From: Brevundimonas sp.
GTDB taxonomy: Bacteria > Pseudomonadota > Alphaproteobacteria > Caulobacterales > Caulobacteraceae
Direction of reading: 5' to 3'
NCBI GenBank assembly: GCA_020253595.1
Contig: JADCBH010000372.1
Span: 1-35,268 of the forward strand
DNA: 35,268 bases
The notes under the pieces were generated by a model that did no database searches, was not told the origin of the DNA, and was given only the letters and a program-made list of their open reading frames with translations. Shown piece by piece: positions 9,834 through 18,538 of this stretch. Numbering within the stretch: the first letter of the stretch is position 1; every line of letters starts with the position of its first letter. The position numbers and the translations under genes were made by a program.

Positions 9834-10490
9834 ATGCGCAACCTGATTTCGGCGCTCGCCGCCCTGACCCTCGTCGGCCCGCTTCTGGCGAGCTGTGCAA
9901 GCACGCCACCTCCTCCTCCGCCGCCCCCGCCGGAAACGGGCGGACAGGGCGTGCTCCGCGACTGGCGCGGCATCGTCTCGGCGACCGACAGGGACCGCTA
10001 TGCCCGCCGCGATGCGGCCTGGCGACTGGCGCTGGAGCAGGCGCGACGTCAGGGCGGATCCGGCGATCTGGAGAGTGTCGGTGATCTGATCGATCCCCGC
10101 GCCGTGCGCGGCGACGTGGCGCCACCGCCCGGGGAGTATCGCTGCCGCACGGTGAAGCTGGGCTCCCAGGGCGGGGAAAGCGGCCTCGGCTATGTCGTCT
10201 ATGGCTGGTTCGCCTGCCGGATCGAACAGACGCCGCGGGGCCTGAAGTTCTCCAAGCTGACCGGATCGCAGCGGCCGAGTGGCCTGTTGTTCCCGGAAGC
10301 CGACCGGCAGATGGTGATGCTGGGATCGATGGCACTGTCGGCCGAGCCACCCGCCAACTCCTATGGCCAGCGCCCGGATCGCGACCTGATTGCCGTTCTG
10401 GAGCGGATCGGACCGCAGCGGTGGCGATTGGTCCTGCCCTGGCCGCAGTATGAATCGAACCTCGATCTGATCGAACTGGTGCCGGCCTGA
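9834..10490 (+). CDS. DUF4893 lipoprotein
   Basis: A 218-residue protein with a lipoprotein signal peptide (lipobox LLASC, lipidated Cys21) followed by a run of nine prolines. The body matches the DUF4893 pattern: DWRGIVSATDRDR, PPPGEYRCRTVKLG, KLTGSQRPSGLLFPE, and the ending LERIGPQRWRLVLPWP followed by LIELVPA. The family has no known role; it is predicted to be membrane-anchored in the periplasm, with the poly-Pro stretch acting as a spacer. Its TGA stop overlaps the likely CTG start of the next gene (CTGA at 10487-10490), suggesting the two are translated together. Confidence 0.82.
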   Translation: MRNLISALAALTLVGPLLASCASTPPPPPPPPPETGGQGVLRDWRGIVSATDRDRYARRDAAWRLALEQARRQGGSGDLESVGDLIDPRAVRGDVAPPPGEYRCRTVKLGSQGGESGLGYVVYGWFACRIEQTPRGLKFSKLTGSQRPSGLLFPEADRQMVMLGSMALSAEPPANSYGQRPDRDLIAVLERIGPQRWRLVLPWPQYESNLDLIELVPA

Positions 10491-11689
10491 GCCCCGTTCG
10501 CGACATCGCCATCGTCGGCGCGGGGCCGACGGGACTGGCGCTGGCGCTGCTGCTCAAGCGGCGCGGCCTGAAGGTCGTCGTGCATGAACGCTTCGCCGAG
10601 CCCCGGCCGATCGGGGCGGGCTTCATGTTGCAGCCGACGGGTCTGCATGTGCTGGACAGGCTGGGACTGACCGCTCAGGTCGCGGCGCTGGGTCAGCCGC
10701 TGAACCACATCTTCGGCCGAGAGGCGCGGCGTGGCCGTGTGGTGCTGGACGTCAAGTATTCCGACCTGAAGTCACCGCGTCCGGACGGGCTGAATGCGCT
10801 GGGGGTACACCGGGCGGCGATCTTCCACGTGCTGCATGACGCCTGTCTGGCCCAAGGGGTCGAGTTCGTGACCGACCGCGAGATCGCGGCGGCATCGGAC
10901 GGGCGGATCGTCGACGCCACGGGGACGGCCAGCCCCGCGTTTGATCTGGTCGTGGATGCGTCGGGCGCGCGCTCGCCCATCGCGTTGGACTTGCTGAAGC
11001 GGCAGGGCGGCCGGCGGACCGATCTGGAATGGGGCGCGGTCTGGGGCACGGTGCCGTGGCCGGGCGCGCCGTTCGATGAGGGCGCGCTGGAGCAGGTCTA
11101 TCGCGGAGCGTCGCGGATGATCGGGGTCCTGCCCTGCGGCGCGCGGCCCGGGTCACCCGATCGGCTCGCGACCTTCTTCTGGAGCCTGAAGTCCGCCGAT
11201 CATACCGCCTGGGTCGCGGCGGGCATGGAGCGGTGGAAGGCGGAGGTGCTGAGCCTGTGGCCCCAGACGGCTCCGGTACTGGAAGCCATTCCGGACGCCG
11301 AGGCTCTGACGCTGGCGCGCTATGGCCACCACACCCTGCCCCTGCCGGTCGCGGACCGACTGGCGGTGGTAGGGGATGCGGCCCACTCGACCAGCCCCCA
11401 GCTGGGGCAGGGGGTCAACATGGGCCTGCTGGACGCCCTGACACTGGCCGATGCGCTGGAGACCCACGCTGATCTGGACGAGGCGCTGATGGCCTATGCC
11501 CGCATCCGGCGCTGGCACATCCGGCTCTATCAGGCGCTGAGCTGGGGCTTCACGCCCTTCTATCAGGCTGACGGAAAGGTCCTGCCGTGGGTGCGCGACC
11601 ATGTGCTGGGCAAGGTCGCGCGCCTGCCGTTCGCGGCGAGGATGCTGGCGGCGACGGTGTCGGGGCTGCTGCTCGATCCGAGGCGCTAG
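10487..11689 (+). CDS. FAD-dependent monooxygenase (PF01494 type), probable CTG start
   Basis: A flavin monooxygenase of the PHBH/UbiH fold, 400 residues if it starts at CTG 10487. It has the N-terminal FAD-binding GAGPTG (11-16), a mid-protein VDASGARS and the second FAD motif GDAAHS at 296-301, with QLGQGVNMGLLDA after it. The GAGPTG segment is encoded at 10517-10534. Back to the in-frame stop at 10451 there is no ATG, GTG or TTG before that motif; the first GTG is at 10580, inside the Rossmann fold. CTG at 10487 gives SPVRDIAIVGAGPTG and a 4-base CTGA overlap with the DUF4893 stop, so it is the preferred start. The substrate is unknown; ubiquinone-type or aromatic hydroxylation is possible. 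Confidence 0.85.
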   Translation: MSPVRDIAIVGAGPTGLALALLLKRRGLKVVVHERFAEPRPIGAGFMLQPTGLHVLDRLGLTAQVAALGQPLNHIFGREARRGRVVLDVKYSDLKSPRPDGLNALGVHRAAIFHVLHDACLAQGVEFVTDREIAAASDGRIVDATGTASPAFDLVVDASGARSPIALDLLKRQGGRRTDLEWGAVWGTVPWPGAPFDEGALEQVYRGASRMIGVLPCGARPGSPDRLATFFWSLKSADHTAWVAAGMERWKAEVLSLWPQTAPVLEAIPDAEALTLARYGHHTLPLPVADRLAVVGDAAHSTSPQLGQGVNMGLLDALTLADALETHADLDEALMAYARIRRWHIRLYQALSWGFTPFYQADGKVLPWVRDHVLGKVARLPFAARMLAATVSGLLLDPRR

Positions 11690-11695
11690 GCCGGG

Positions 11696-14104
11696 TCAGA
11701 TCATGGGCGGCGGACCGGCCAGGACGTCGCGCTTGCCGGCGTGGTTGGCCGGCGAAACGACGCCTTCCTGTTCCATGCGTTCGATCAGAGAGGCGGCGCG
11801 GTTGTAGCCGATCTGGAGGCGGCGCTGGACGTAGCTGGTCGAGGCCTTGCGGTCGCGGGTGACCACGGCCACGGCGCGGTCGTAGAGGTCGTCGCCCGAG
11901 CCGCCGCCGCCTTCGTCGTCGAAGGCCGCGTCGCCGTCGCCGTCCGGATCGTCGGTGATCAGGTCAAGGTAGTCGGGCTCGGCCTGGCTGCGCAGATGCT
12001 TGCAGACTTCCTCGACCTCGCCGTCGGTCACGAACGGGCCGTGCAGGCGGGTGATCCGACCACCGCCGGCCATGTAGAGCATGTCGCCCTGGCCCAGAAG
12101 CTGCTCACCACCCTGCTCGCCCAGGATGGTGCGGCTGTCGATCTTTGAGGTGACCTGGAAGCTGATCCGGGTCGGGAAGTTGGCCTTGATCGTGCCGGTG
12201 ATGACGTCGACCGACGGGCGCTGGGTGGCCATGATCAGGTGGATGCCGGCGGCGCGCGCCATCTGGGCCAGACGCTGGACCGCACCCTCCACGTCCTTGC
12301 CGGCGACCAGCATCAGGTCGGCCATCTCGTCCATGACCACGACCAGATAGGGCATGGGCTCGGGGCGGATCTTCTCGGATTCGAAGACGGGGCGGCCCTG
12401 TTCGTCGAAACCGGTCTGGACCGTGCGCTCGAAATGCTCGCCCTTGGCCTGGGCCTCGCGGGCGCGCTCGTTGTAGCTGGCGACATTGCGCACGCCTAGC
12501 TTGGACATGCGGCGGTAGCGGTCCTCCATCTCGCGCACCGTCCACTTCAGCGCGACGACGGCCTTCTTGGGATCGGTGACGACGGGGGCCAGCAGATGCG
12601 GGATGCCGTCATAGACCGACAGCTCCAGCATCTTGGGGTCGATCATGATGAAGCGGCACTCGGCGGGCGAGAGCCGGTACAGGATCGACAGGATCATGGC
12701 GTTTACGCCGACCGACTTGCCCGAGCCGGTGGTGCCCGCGATCAGCAGGTGCGGCATGCGTGCCAGGTCGGCGACATAGGGCTCGCCGCCGATGGTCTCG
12801 CCGAGCGCGAGCGGCAGGAGGTGGGCGGGCTTGCCGTATTCCGACGAGGCCAGCAGGTCGCGCAGATAGACGGTCTCGCGCTTCAGGTTCGGCAGTTCGA
12901 TGCCGATGGCGTTGCGGTTCGGCACGACCGAGATGCGGCAGGCGCGGGCTGACATGGACCGGGCGATGTCGTCGGACAGGGCCACGACGCGGCCGTGCTT
13001 CACGCCCGGGGCGGGGACCAGTTCATAGAGGGTGACGACGGGGCCAGGGCGAATCTGGTCGATCACACCCTTGACGCCGAACTCGGCCAGAACGCCCTCC
13101 AGCATCTTGGCGTTCTGTTTCAGCGCCGTCTCGTCAACCGTTGACGTGCGAGCCTGGGGCTTGGCCAGCATGGCCAGCGGCGGCAGGTCGAAGTCGCCCT
13201 CGGGCCGGGCGAAGTCGAAAGCGGCCTGGGCATCGTCGACGGCCTTCTTTGACGTCTTGGACGGCTTGGGCGCGGCGACGCGCGGCTCGGGGGCGGTGCG
13301 GGCCGAAGGTACCGCCGGCTCGGGTGTCGGCTCGTCCCACGGCAGGGGGACCACGATCTCATCGTCGTCGGGCAGTTCCAGCCGGGCGGGTCGTCGCGGA
13401 GAGGCGGCTTTCTGCGGGACGGCAATCTCGGGCTCGATGATCGGGCGGCGGCGGGTGGGCACGGGCGCTGACGGGGTCGGGGCGCGACGCAGGCCACCCA
13501 GCCAGGCCGCCGTATCCGCGAAGTCGGTCGTCCTCAGACCGACCGCATAGGCGCAGGTCCAGAGGCCGAAGGCGAGAAAGAGGACGCCGCCCACGATCGT
13601 GCCGCCGGGCACATCGAGGCTGCGGAACAGGCTGTCGAACAGGCCGATCACGGCGTCGCCCCAGAGGCCGCCGAGGCCCGAAGCGAGGGGCCAGACGGCG
13701 GGGGCTGCGAGCGCCGAAAGGGCACCGGCCAGCGACAGCACACCGCCGGTGGCCGCTAGCGCCTTGAGCGGCGTGGGTTTGAGCCGCTGCTGGATCGCGT
13801 CGCCGATGGCGGCCGCGAGGCCAAAGGCGACGGTCAGGGCCGCGGCAGGCCAGGCGGCGAGACCGATCGACTGCATGAACAGGTCGGCGAACAGGGCCCC
13901 GTTCGCGCCCAGCCAGTTGGTCGGAGCGGCCGAGGACGCTGCGTTCAGGCTGGGGTCCGCCGGGTTCCAGGAGACCAGGGCAATGACCAGCAGGGTCGCC
14001 AGCAATGCCTGAAGCACGCCCCGGAACCGCACCACGAAGGGCGCGTCCCACAGGATGACGGCGCTTTGCCAGGCGCGCTGACCGATGGCGAGGGCGGCGG
14101 ACAT
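11696..14104 (-). CDS. ftsK: DNA translocase FtsK
   Basis: An 802-residue FtsK/SpoIIIE-family translocase that pumps DNA at the division septum and activates XerCD recombination at dif. The N-terminal 195 residues hold about four membrane segments; a Pro/Arg-rich linker follows (about 205-300). The motor domain has Walker A GTTGSGKS (457-464) and Walker B VVVMDE (588-593). The winged-helix gamma domain (about 739-797, including STSYVQRRLQIGYNRA) reads KOPS sequences. The linker is short compared with Escherichia coli FtsK, as usual in this group. The start ATG at 14104 has GGAG 6-7 bases upstream. It converges on the monooxygenase with a 6-base gap. Confidence 0.96.
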   Translation of the reverse strand: MSAALAIGQRAWQSAVILWDAPFVVRFRGVLQALLATLLVIALVSWNPADPSLNAASSAAPTNWLGANGALFADLFMQSIGLAAWPAAALTVAFGLAAAIGDAIQQRLKPTPLKALAATGGVLSLAGALSALAAPAVWPLASGLGGLWGDAVIGLFDSLFRSLDVPGGTIVGGVLFLAFGLWTCAYAVGLRTTDFADTAAWLGGLRRAPTPSAPVPTRRRPIIEPEIAVPQKAASPRRPARLELPDDDEIVVPLPWDEPTPEPAVPSARTAPEPRVAAPKPSKTSKKAVDDAQAAFDFARPEGDFDLPPLAMLAKPQARTSTVDETALKQNAKMLEGVLAEFGVKGVIDQIRPGPVVTLYELVPAPGVKHGRVVALSDDIARSMSARACRISVVPNRNAIGIELPNLKRETVYLRDLLASSEYGKPAHLLPLALGETIGGEPYVADLARMPHLLIAGTTGSGKSVGVNAMILSILYRLSPAECRFIMIDPKMLELSVYDGIPHLLAPVVTDPKKAVVALKWTVREMEDRYRRMSKLGVRNVASYNERAREAQAKGEHFERTVQTGFDEQGRPVFESEKIRPEPMPYLVVVMDEMADLMLVAGKDVEGAVQRLAQMARAAGIHLIMATQRPSVDVITGTIKANFPTRISFQVTSKIDSRTILGEQGGEQLLGQGDMLYMAGGGRITRLHGPFVTDGEVEEVCKHLRSQAEPDYLDLITDDPDGDGDAAFDDEGGGGSGDDLYDRAVAVVTRDRKASTSYVQRRLQIGYNRAASLIERMEQEGVVSPANHAGKRDVLAGPPPMI

Positions 14105-14177
14105 TCATGGCTCCGGACAATGGAGCCCGCAGTGTGAGGCGGTCAGGGTTAAGGGGCTGTTTACCTGAGGGGGAGGG

Positions 14178-14322
14178 CTTCGGGCTTAGGGAGTAGAGCT
14201 TAGGGAGCAGGGAGGACGGAGTGGGGGTTCCTGCCGCATCGCCGCAGGGCGAAGGCCCACGGGGACAGCATCCTCCAATGTGCTATCCCTAGCCCCTGAT
14301 CCCCTAAGCCCTAAGCCCGAAG
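14178..14322. repeat. Small element with perfect 14-bp terminal inverted repeats
   Basis: CTTCGGGCTTAGGG (14178-14191) is exactly reverse-complementary to CCCTAAGCCCGAAG (14309-14322). Inside the left arm GCTTAGGGAG occurs twice (14185-14194 and 14199-14208); inside the right arm CCCTAAGC occurs as near-tandem copies. The element is about 145 bases, has no ORF and fills most of the 221-base gap between ftsK (-) and the ubiH-like gene (+). The right arm ends 3 bases before the ubiH-like ATG and replaces any normal ribosome binding site. No target-site duplication is obvious. It resembles a short non-autonomous or palindromic intergenic repeat. Confidence 0.65.
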
Positions 14323-14325
14323 TCA

Positions 14326-15579
14326 ATGACCCCTCCCCAGACCCATGACGTCATCGTGGCCGGCGCCGGGCTCGCGGGCGCGACCTTCGCGCTGGCGGCG
14401 GCGAGTGGCGGGCTGAGGGTCGCGCTGATCGATCCGCAGCCGTTCCAGGTGCAACAGGCCGAGACCTTCGATGGGCGTTCGACCGCGATCGCCTGGTCGA
14501 CGTTTCGCATGCTGGACGCGCTGGGGATCGGCGAGCGACTGCGGCCGCATGCCTGCCGGATGGATCGCATTCTGGTGACTGACGGGCGGCGGCCGGGGGC
14601 GGCGTCCAAGGCGGCTTCGCCCGCCTTCCTGCGCTTCGATTCCGAAGAGGTCGGCGACGCGACCGGTGGCGAGCCCCTGGGCTATATGGTCGAGAACCGC
14701 CGCATCCGGGCGGCGCTGGCCGAGGTCCTGGCGGACAGCCCGGTCGACCTGATGGCCCCGGCGGCCGTCGAGGCGGTCGATGGGGCTGGTCCTCTTGCGG
14801 TGGTGACATTGAAGGACGGCCGCGTTCTGGCGGCTCCGCTGGTGGTCGGGGCAGAAGGTCGGGGGTCGTTGGTCCGCAAGGCCGCCGGGATCGATACCGT
14901 CGGCTGGGGCTATGGGCAGTCCGGCGTGGTCGCGACCGTGCGTCTGGACCACGACCACGGCAATGTGGCCCACGAATACTTCCTGCCGAACGGCCCCTTC
15001 GCCATCCTGCCGCTGACCGAACAGAGGGCCAGTCTGGTGTGGACAGAGACGACGCGCGCCGCCGAGGCCCTGCGCGACTGTTCGGACGCCGCCTTCCGGT
15101 CCCATCTGATGCGGCGGTTCGGGGAGTTTCTGGGCGAGGCCCGGCCCGAGGGCCCGCGCTTTGTCTATCCCCTGTCCCTGGAGCTGGCGACCCGGCTGAC
15201 CGGCCCGCGCACGGCGCTGCTGGGTGACGCCGCCCACGGCGTGCACCCGGTGGCGGGTCAGGGCCTGAACATGGGTCTGAAGGACACGGCGGCGCTGGCC
15301 GAGATTCTGGTCGAGGCGGCTCGCCTCGGCGAAGACATCGGGTCCGAGACGGTCCTGGATCGCTACGCCCGCTGGCGCCGGTTCGACACCTTCGCCCTGG
15401 CGGCCGGGTTCGACGGCTTCGTGCGCCTGTTCTCCAACGACCTCGCGCCGGTTCGCATGGCGCGCGATCTGGGCATGGCCGCGGTCAACCGGATCGCACC
15501 GCTGCGAAAGGCCTTCATGGGCGAGGCCGGCGGAGCTACGGGCGATCTGCCCCGGCTGCTGCGGGGCGAGCCCGTCTGA
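14326..15579 (+). CDS. UbiH/UbiF/VisC/COQ6-family FAD hydroxylase (ubiquinone biosynthesis)
   Basis: A 417-residue flavin hydroxylase. It has the FAD-binding VAGAGLAG at 11-18, the mid-protein GAEGRGS (about 175-181), and the diagnostic GDAAHGVHPVAGQGLNMGLKD (300-320) of the UbiH/UbiF/COQ6 family, which hydroxylates the aromatic ring of ubiquinone precursors. The family makes C1, C5 or C6 hydroxylation enzymes (UbiL, UbiI, UbiH, UbiF, UbiM), and which position applies cannot be read here. The start ATG at 14326 follows directly on an inverted-repeat arm and has no good Shine-Dalgarno. A second copy of the C-terminal tail occurs at 1-47. Confidence 0.93.
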   Translation: MTPPQTHDVIVAGAGLAGATFALAAASGGLRVALIDPQPFQVQQAETFDGRSTAIAWSTFRMLDALGIGERLRPHACRMDRILVTDGRRPGAASKAASPAFLRFDSEEVGDATGGEPLGYMVENRRIRAALAEVLADSPVDLMAPAAVEAVDGAGPLAVVTLKDGRVLAAPLVVGAEGRGSLVRKAAGIDTVGWGYGQSGVVATVRLDHDHGNVAHEYFLPNGPFAILPLTEQRASLVWTETTRAAEALRDCSDAAFRSHLMRRFGEFLGEARPEGPRFVYPLSLELATRLTGPRTALLGDAAHGVHPVAGQGLNMGLKDTAALAEILVEAARLGEDIGSETVLDRYARWRRFDTFALAAGFDGFVRLFSNDLAPVRMARDLGMAAVNRIAPLRKAFMGEAGGATGDLPRLLRGEPV

Positions 15580-15601
15580 CGATCAGGAGGGCGTACGCCG
15601 A

Positions 15602-16120
15602 CTACTGGACCTGTGGCGAAACGGTGCGGCCGAGATCGATGGCGAGGCTGCGCCAGACCTGGATCGGATCGTCCAACTGGGCCGCGCCGCCGCCCTCGTT
15701 CAGCAGGACGTCGTACTGGGCCACCGCCTGACCGGGCACGTTCGATCCTTCCTCGGGGGCGGCGTAGAAGGCCTTCACGAAGCGACGCTCGCCGTTCCAG
15801 CGACCGATGATGGCCTCGGTGGCCTGGGGACCGGTGAAGGCGGCGGTGAACTGCACGTCCGGGCACCGTCCGTCGGTGCAGGAGAACAGGGTCAGCACCC
15901 AGCGCAGCGGGCCGTCATCGACCCGCAGATAGATGCGGTCGCCCGCCGCCTGCGGCTCTGACACCGTCAGACCGGCGGCGGTGAGGCGCCCGGTGATCTC
16001 CGACACCGGCAATCCGGTCCAGCGCCCGGCAGGGGCGCTCGCCGCGTCCTGGGCGTGGCTTACCGTGACGGGCAGAGCCAGGGCGAGAGCGGTGGCGGCG
16101 ATCAGGGCGGTCAGCTTCAT
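15602..16120 (-). CDS. Exported YbjN-domain protein
   Basis: A 172-residue protein with a clear signal peptide (hydrophobic 4-20, cleavage after SHA). The rest follows the YbjN pattern: VSEITGRLTAAGLTVSE, a beta-rich segment with a Cys pair (FSCTDGRCPDVQF, Cys about 80 and 85), IGRWNGERRFVKAF, and a C-terminal helix ending VWRSLAIDLGRTV. YbjN-domain proteins resemble type III secretion chaperones in fold and have been linked to stress and motility; the role of the exported form is unknown. It follows zapE after 25 bases on the same strand and probably shares its transcript. Assignment to the family is from pattern recognition. Confidence 0.72.
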   Translation of the reverse strand: MKLTALIAATALALALPVTVSHAQDAASAPAGRWTGLPVSEITGRLTAAGLTVSEPQAAGDRIYLRVDDGPLRWVLTLFSCTDGRCPDVQFTAAFTGPQATEAIIGRWNGERRFVKAFYAAPEEGSNVPGQAVAQYDVLLNEGGGAAQLDDPIQVWRSLAIDLGRTVSPQVQ

Positions 16121-16145
16121 GGAGGGGTCCCCGGAGTACAGCGGT

Positions 16146-17294
16146 TCAGTCTAGCGCCGATTGCGGCGAAGCGGCGACGGGCGCGTCGATGGTCTCGGTC
16201 GACGCCTGCTCGAGCCACTGCGCCCCCTGCATCTCGTTCAGCCGCGAGACGGTTCGCTCGAACTCGAAGGCGCCGTCGCCCTTGGGATAGAGGGCCTCGG
16301 GCGCGCCCGCCGCGAAGGCCACCAGTCTCCGTCGCGCCTCGTAGAGGGTGTCGATCAGGGTCACGAACCGGTTGGCCGCCTGGCGCTTGTCGGGCGTCAG
16401 CAGCGGGATGTCCTCGATGAACAGGGTGTGGAAGCGCGCCGCGATGGCCAGATAGTCGCGCGACCCCAGCGGCCGGTCACACAGCTCGGCGAAGGTCGCA
16501 CGGGCCAACCCGCCTGCGGTCCTCTGGATCGTCACTTCCCGCCCGAGGATGTGCAGCGTTGTCGGGCATTCCGGCATGCCGCCTCTGAGATCTGACCACA
16601 GCTGCTCGAAACCGTCACGGCGGGACCCTGCCTCGCCGTTGTACCAGACCCGCGACGCCCGCATCCGGTCCAGCCGCCAGTCGCGCGCGCCCTTAAGCTC
16701 CACGACCTCGCAGCGTTCGACGATGCGGTCGATGAAGGGCACGAACAGGGGGCGATTGATGCCGTCCTTGTAGAGCTGGTTCGGTGCCCGGTTGGACGTG
16801 ATGCAGACCACTACTTTTTTGGCGAACAGGGCGTCGAAAAGACGGCCGAGGATCATGGCGTCGGCGATGTCGGTGACCTGCAGTTCGTCGAAGCAGAGCA
16901 GCCGCGCCTCAGAGGCGATCATGGCGGCGACCGGTTCGATGGGATCGTCGCCCTTGTGCGTGCCGAACACACGTTGGCGCGCCTTGCGGTCGCCTTCGCG
17001 CCACTGGCGGACGAGGTCGTGAACCCGGGCCATGAAGGCATGGAAATGAGCGCGGGTCTTTCGCTTCTCGGGCGCGCTGGCAAAGAACAGGTCCATCAGA
17101 ACGGACTTGCCCCGCCCAGGTGGGCCCCAGAGGTAGAGGCCACGGACTTGCGGAACCCCGCCGAACAGGCCGCGCCGCCCGAGATCCCTTTCGAGCCGAA
17201 CCAGCGCCTCCACGGCCTGCCCTTGCGCCGGATCGCGCGTCAGGACGCCGGACTTGAGCCGGTTTTCATAGGCGGCGCGGGTGCGTGATCCCAT
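16146..17294 (-). CDS. zapE: ZapE/AFG1-family AAA ATPase
   Basis: A 382-residue P-loop ATPase of the AFG1/ZapE family (bacterial cell-division ATPase acting on the Z-ring; mitochondrial AFG1 in eukaryotes). It has Walker A GPPGRGKS (57-64), Walker B LLCFDE (132-137), and the family hallmarks QVTDIADAMILGRLF, TSNRAPNQLYKDGINR and FIPxI-type FVPFIDRI. The start is set at ATG 17294, giving MGSRTRAAYENRL, a typical family N-terminus; the upstream in-frame extension to 17390 reads into the asd promoter region. The Shine-Dalgarno is weak. It is divergent from asd. Confidence 0.92.
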   Translation of the reverse strand: MGSRTRAAYENRLKSGVLTRDPAQGQAVEALVRLERDLGRRGLFGGVPQVRGLYLWGPPGRGKSVLMDLFFASAPEKRKTRAHFHAFMARVHDLVRQWREGDRKARQRVFGTHKGDDPIEPVAAMIASEARLLCFDELQVTDIADAMILGRLFDALFAKKVVVCITSNRAPNQLYKDGINRPLFVPFIDRIVERCEVVELKGARDWRLDRMRASRVWYNGEAGSRRDGFEQLWSDLRGGMPECPTTLHILGREVTIQRTAGGLARATFAELCDRPLGSRDYLAIAARFHTLFIEDIPLLTPDKRQAANRFVTLIDTLYEARRRLVAFAAGAPEALYPKGDGAFEFERTVSRLNEMQGAQWLEQASTETIDAPVAASPQSALD

Positions 17295-17338
17295 AGCCCC
17301 GGGGATTAGCCGGGCCTCTCTCTGGAGGAAAGCGGTTG

Positions 17339-17354
17339 CTTCGCACACGCGAAG
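17339..17354 (+). other. Small hairpin in the zapE-asd divergent region
   Basis: CTTCGC and GCGAAG form a perfect 6-bp stem around an ACAC loop. It lies in the 166-base gap between zapE (-) and asd (+), about 107 bases upstream of the asd ATG. A TTGCTT at about 17336 and ATAAAT near 17357 could be promoter elements flanking it, but the match is weak. Confidence 0.25.
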
Positions 17355-17460
17355 GCATAAATGCGAAGGCGCGGGACCACGGTTCCGCAAACCCCCATAC
17401 CGCGCTCAAGCCGCGAGCCGCCGCACGGCGAGCGCTGGCGCGTCCGAAGGACTGACAAGA

Positions 17461-18507
17461 ATGGCCTACAACGTCGCCATCGTGGGCGCGACCGGCAACG
17501 TCGGACGCGAAATGCTGACCATCCTCGAGGAGCTCGAGTTTCCGGTCGCCGAGATGCATGCCGTGGCGTCGCGCAAATCCAAGCGCATTGAGGTGGCCTG
17601 GAAGGACGGCGTCGTGCGCTGCGAGGTCATCGACACCTTTGACTGGTCCAAGGTGGACATTGTCCTGATGTCTGCGGGCGGGGATGTGTCGCGCGAGTGG
17701 TCCGAGAAGATCGGCAAGATGGGACCGATCGTGATCGACAACTCCTCGGCCTTCCGCAAGGACCCGGACGTTCCCCTGATCGTGCCCGAAGTGAATCCGG
17801 ACGCAATCAAGGACGCCCGAAAGAAGAACATCATCGCCAATCCCAACTGCTCGACCGCCCAGCTGGTCGTTGCGCTGAAGCCCCTGCACGATGCCGCGAA
17901 GATCAAGCGCGCAGTGGTCTCGACCTACCAGTCCGTCTCGGGCGCCGGGAAGGAAGGGATGGACGAGCTGTGGAACCAGACCAAGGCCATCTATGGCCTG
18001 GGCGACGCCAGCCCGAAGAAGTTCCCCAAGCAGATCGCCTTCAACGTCATTCCCTTCATCGGGGCCTTCCGCGACGACGGCTACACCGATGAAGAGGCCA
18101 AGATGTGGGACGAGACCCACAAGATGCTGGACCCGGCGATCAAGCTGACGGTGACCTGCGTGCGCGTGCCGGTGTTTGTCGGCCACTCCGAGTCCGTGAC
18201 GGTCGAGTTCGACAAGCCCATCAGCCCCGACGAGGCCCGCGCCATCCTGCGGGAGGCGCCGGGCGTGCTGGTCGTCGATAAGCAGGAGCACGACGGCTAC
18301 ATCACCCCCGTCGACGCCGCCGGTGACCACGCCGTCTATGTCAGCCGCATTCGTAAGGACCACACGGTCGAGAACGGCCTGTCGTTCTGGGTGGTGTCGG
18401 ACAATCTGAGAAAGGGTGCCGCGCTCAACGCCGTCCAGATCGCCCAGTTGCTGGACGAGACCGGAACGATCAAGCCCAGAAGCGGCTACCGGTCGATCGC
18501 GGTATGA
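17461..18507 (+). CDS. asd: Aspartate-semialdehyde dehydrogenase
   Basis: A 348-residue aspartate-semialdehyde dehydrogenase. It reduces aspartyl phosphate with NADPH to aspartate semialdehyde, the branch point for lysine/diaminopimelate, threonine and methionine. Visible features are the NADP-binding GATGNVG (9-15), the nucleophile Cys130 in NPNCSTAQ, and the basic active-site pair in RVPVFVGHS (Arg235, His242). The start ATG at 17461 has AAGGA 9-10 bases upstream and gives MAYNVAIVGATG, so the in-frame extension back to 17281 is rejected. It is followed by rarD after 31 bases, with a hairpin between them. Confidence 0.97.
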   Translation: MAYNVAIVGATGNVGREMLTILEELEFPVAEMHAVASRKSKRIEVAWKDGVVRCEVIDTFDWSKVDIVLMSAGGDVSREWSEKIGKMGPIVIDNSSAFRKDPDVPLIVPEVNPDAIKDARKKNIIANPNCSTAQLVVALKPLHDAAKIKRAVVSTYQSVSGAGKEGMDELWNQTKAIYGLGDASPKKFPKQIAFNVIPFIGAFRDDGYTDEEAKMWDETHKMLDPAIKLTVTCVRVPVFVGHSESVTVEFDKPISPDEARAILREAPGVLVVDKQEHDGYITPVDAAGDHAVYVSRIRKDHTVENGLSFWVVSDNLRKGAALNAVQIAQLLDETGTIKPRSGYRSIAV

Positions 18508-18514
18508 GCCCGCC

Positions 18515-18537
18515 TCCCTCTCCCGCGAGGAGAGGGA
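18515..18537 (+). promoter_or_regulatory. Hairpin masking the rarD ribosome binding site
   Basis: TCCCTCTCC (18515-18523) and GGAGAGGGA (18529-18537) form a perfect 9-bp stem with a CGCGA loop. The 3' arm is the Shine-Dalgarno of rarD, whose GTG starts 2 bases later. The asd stop lies 8 bases before the stem, so ribosomes ending on asd could open it. Confidence 0.55.
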
Positions 18538-18538
18538 C

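Noticed and set aside
9901..9935. Microsatellite-like CCT/CCG run
   Set aside because: It encodes the poly-proline spacer after the lipobox of the DUF4893 lipoprotein.
14178..14322. Insertion sequence between ftsK and the ubiH-like gene
   Set aside because: Inverted ends exist, but there is no transposase and no clear target duplication, so it is reported only as a small repeat.
17281..17460. Upstream in-frame extension of asd
   Set aside because: The extra residues are Arg/Ala-rich and non-conserved; ATG 17461 begins the NADP-binding fold and has a Shine-Dalgarno.
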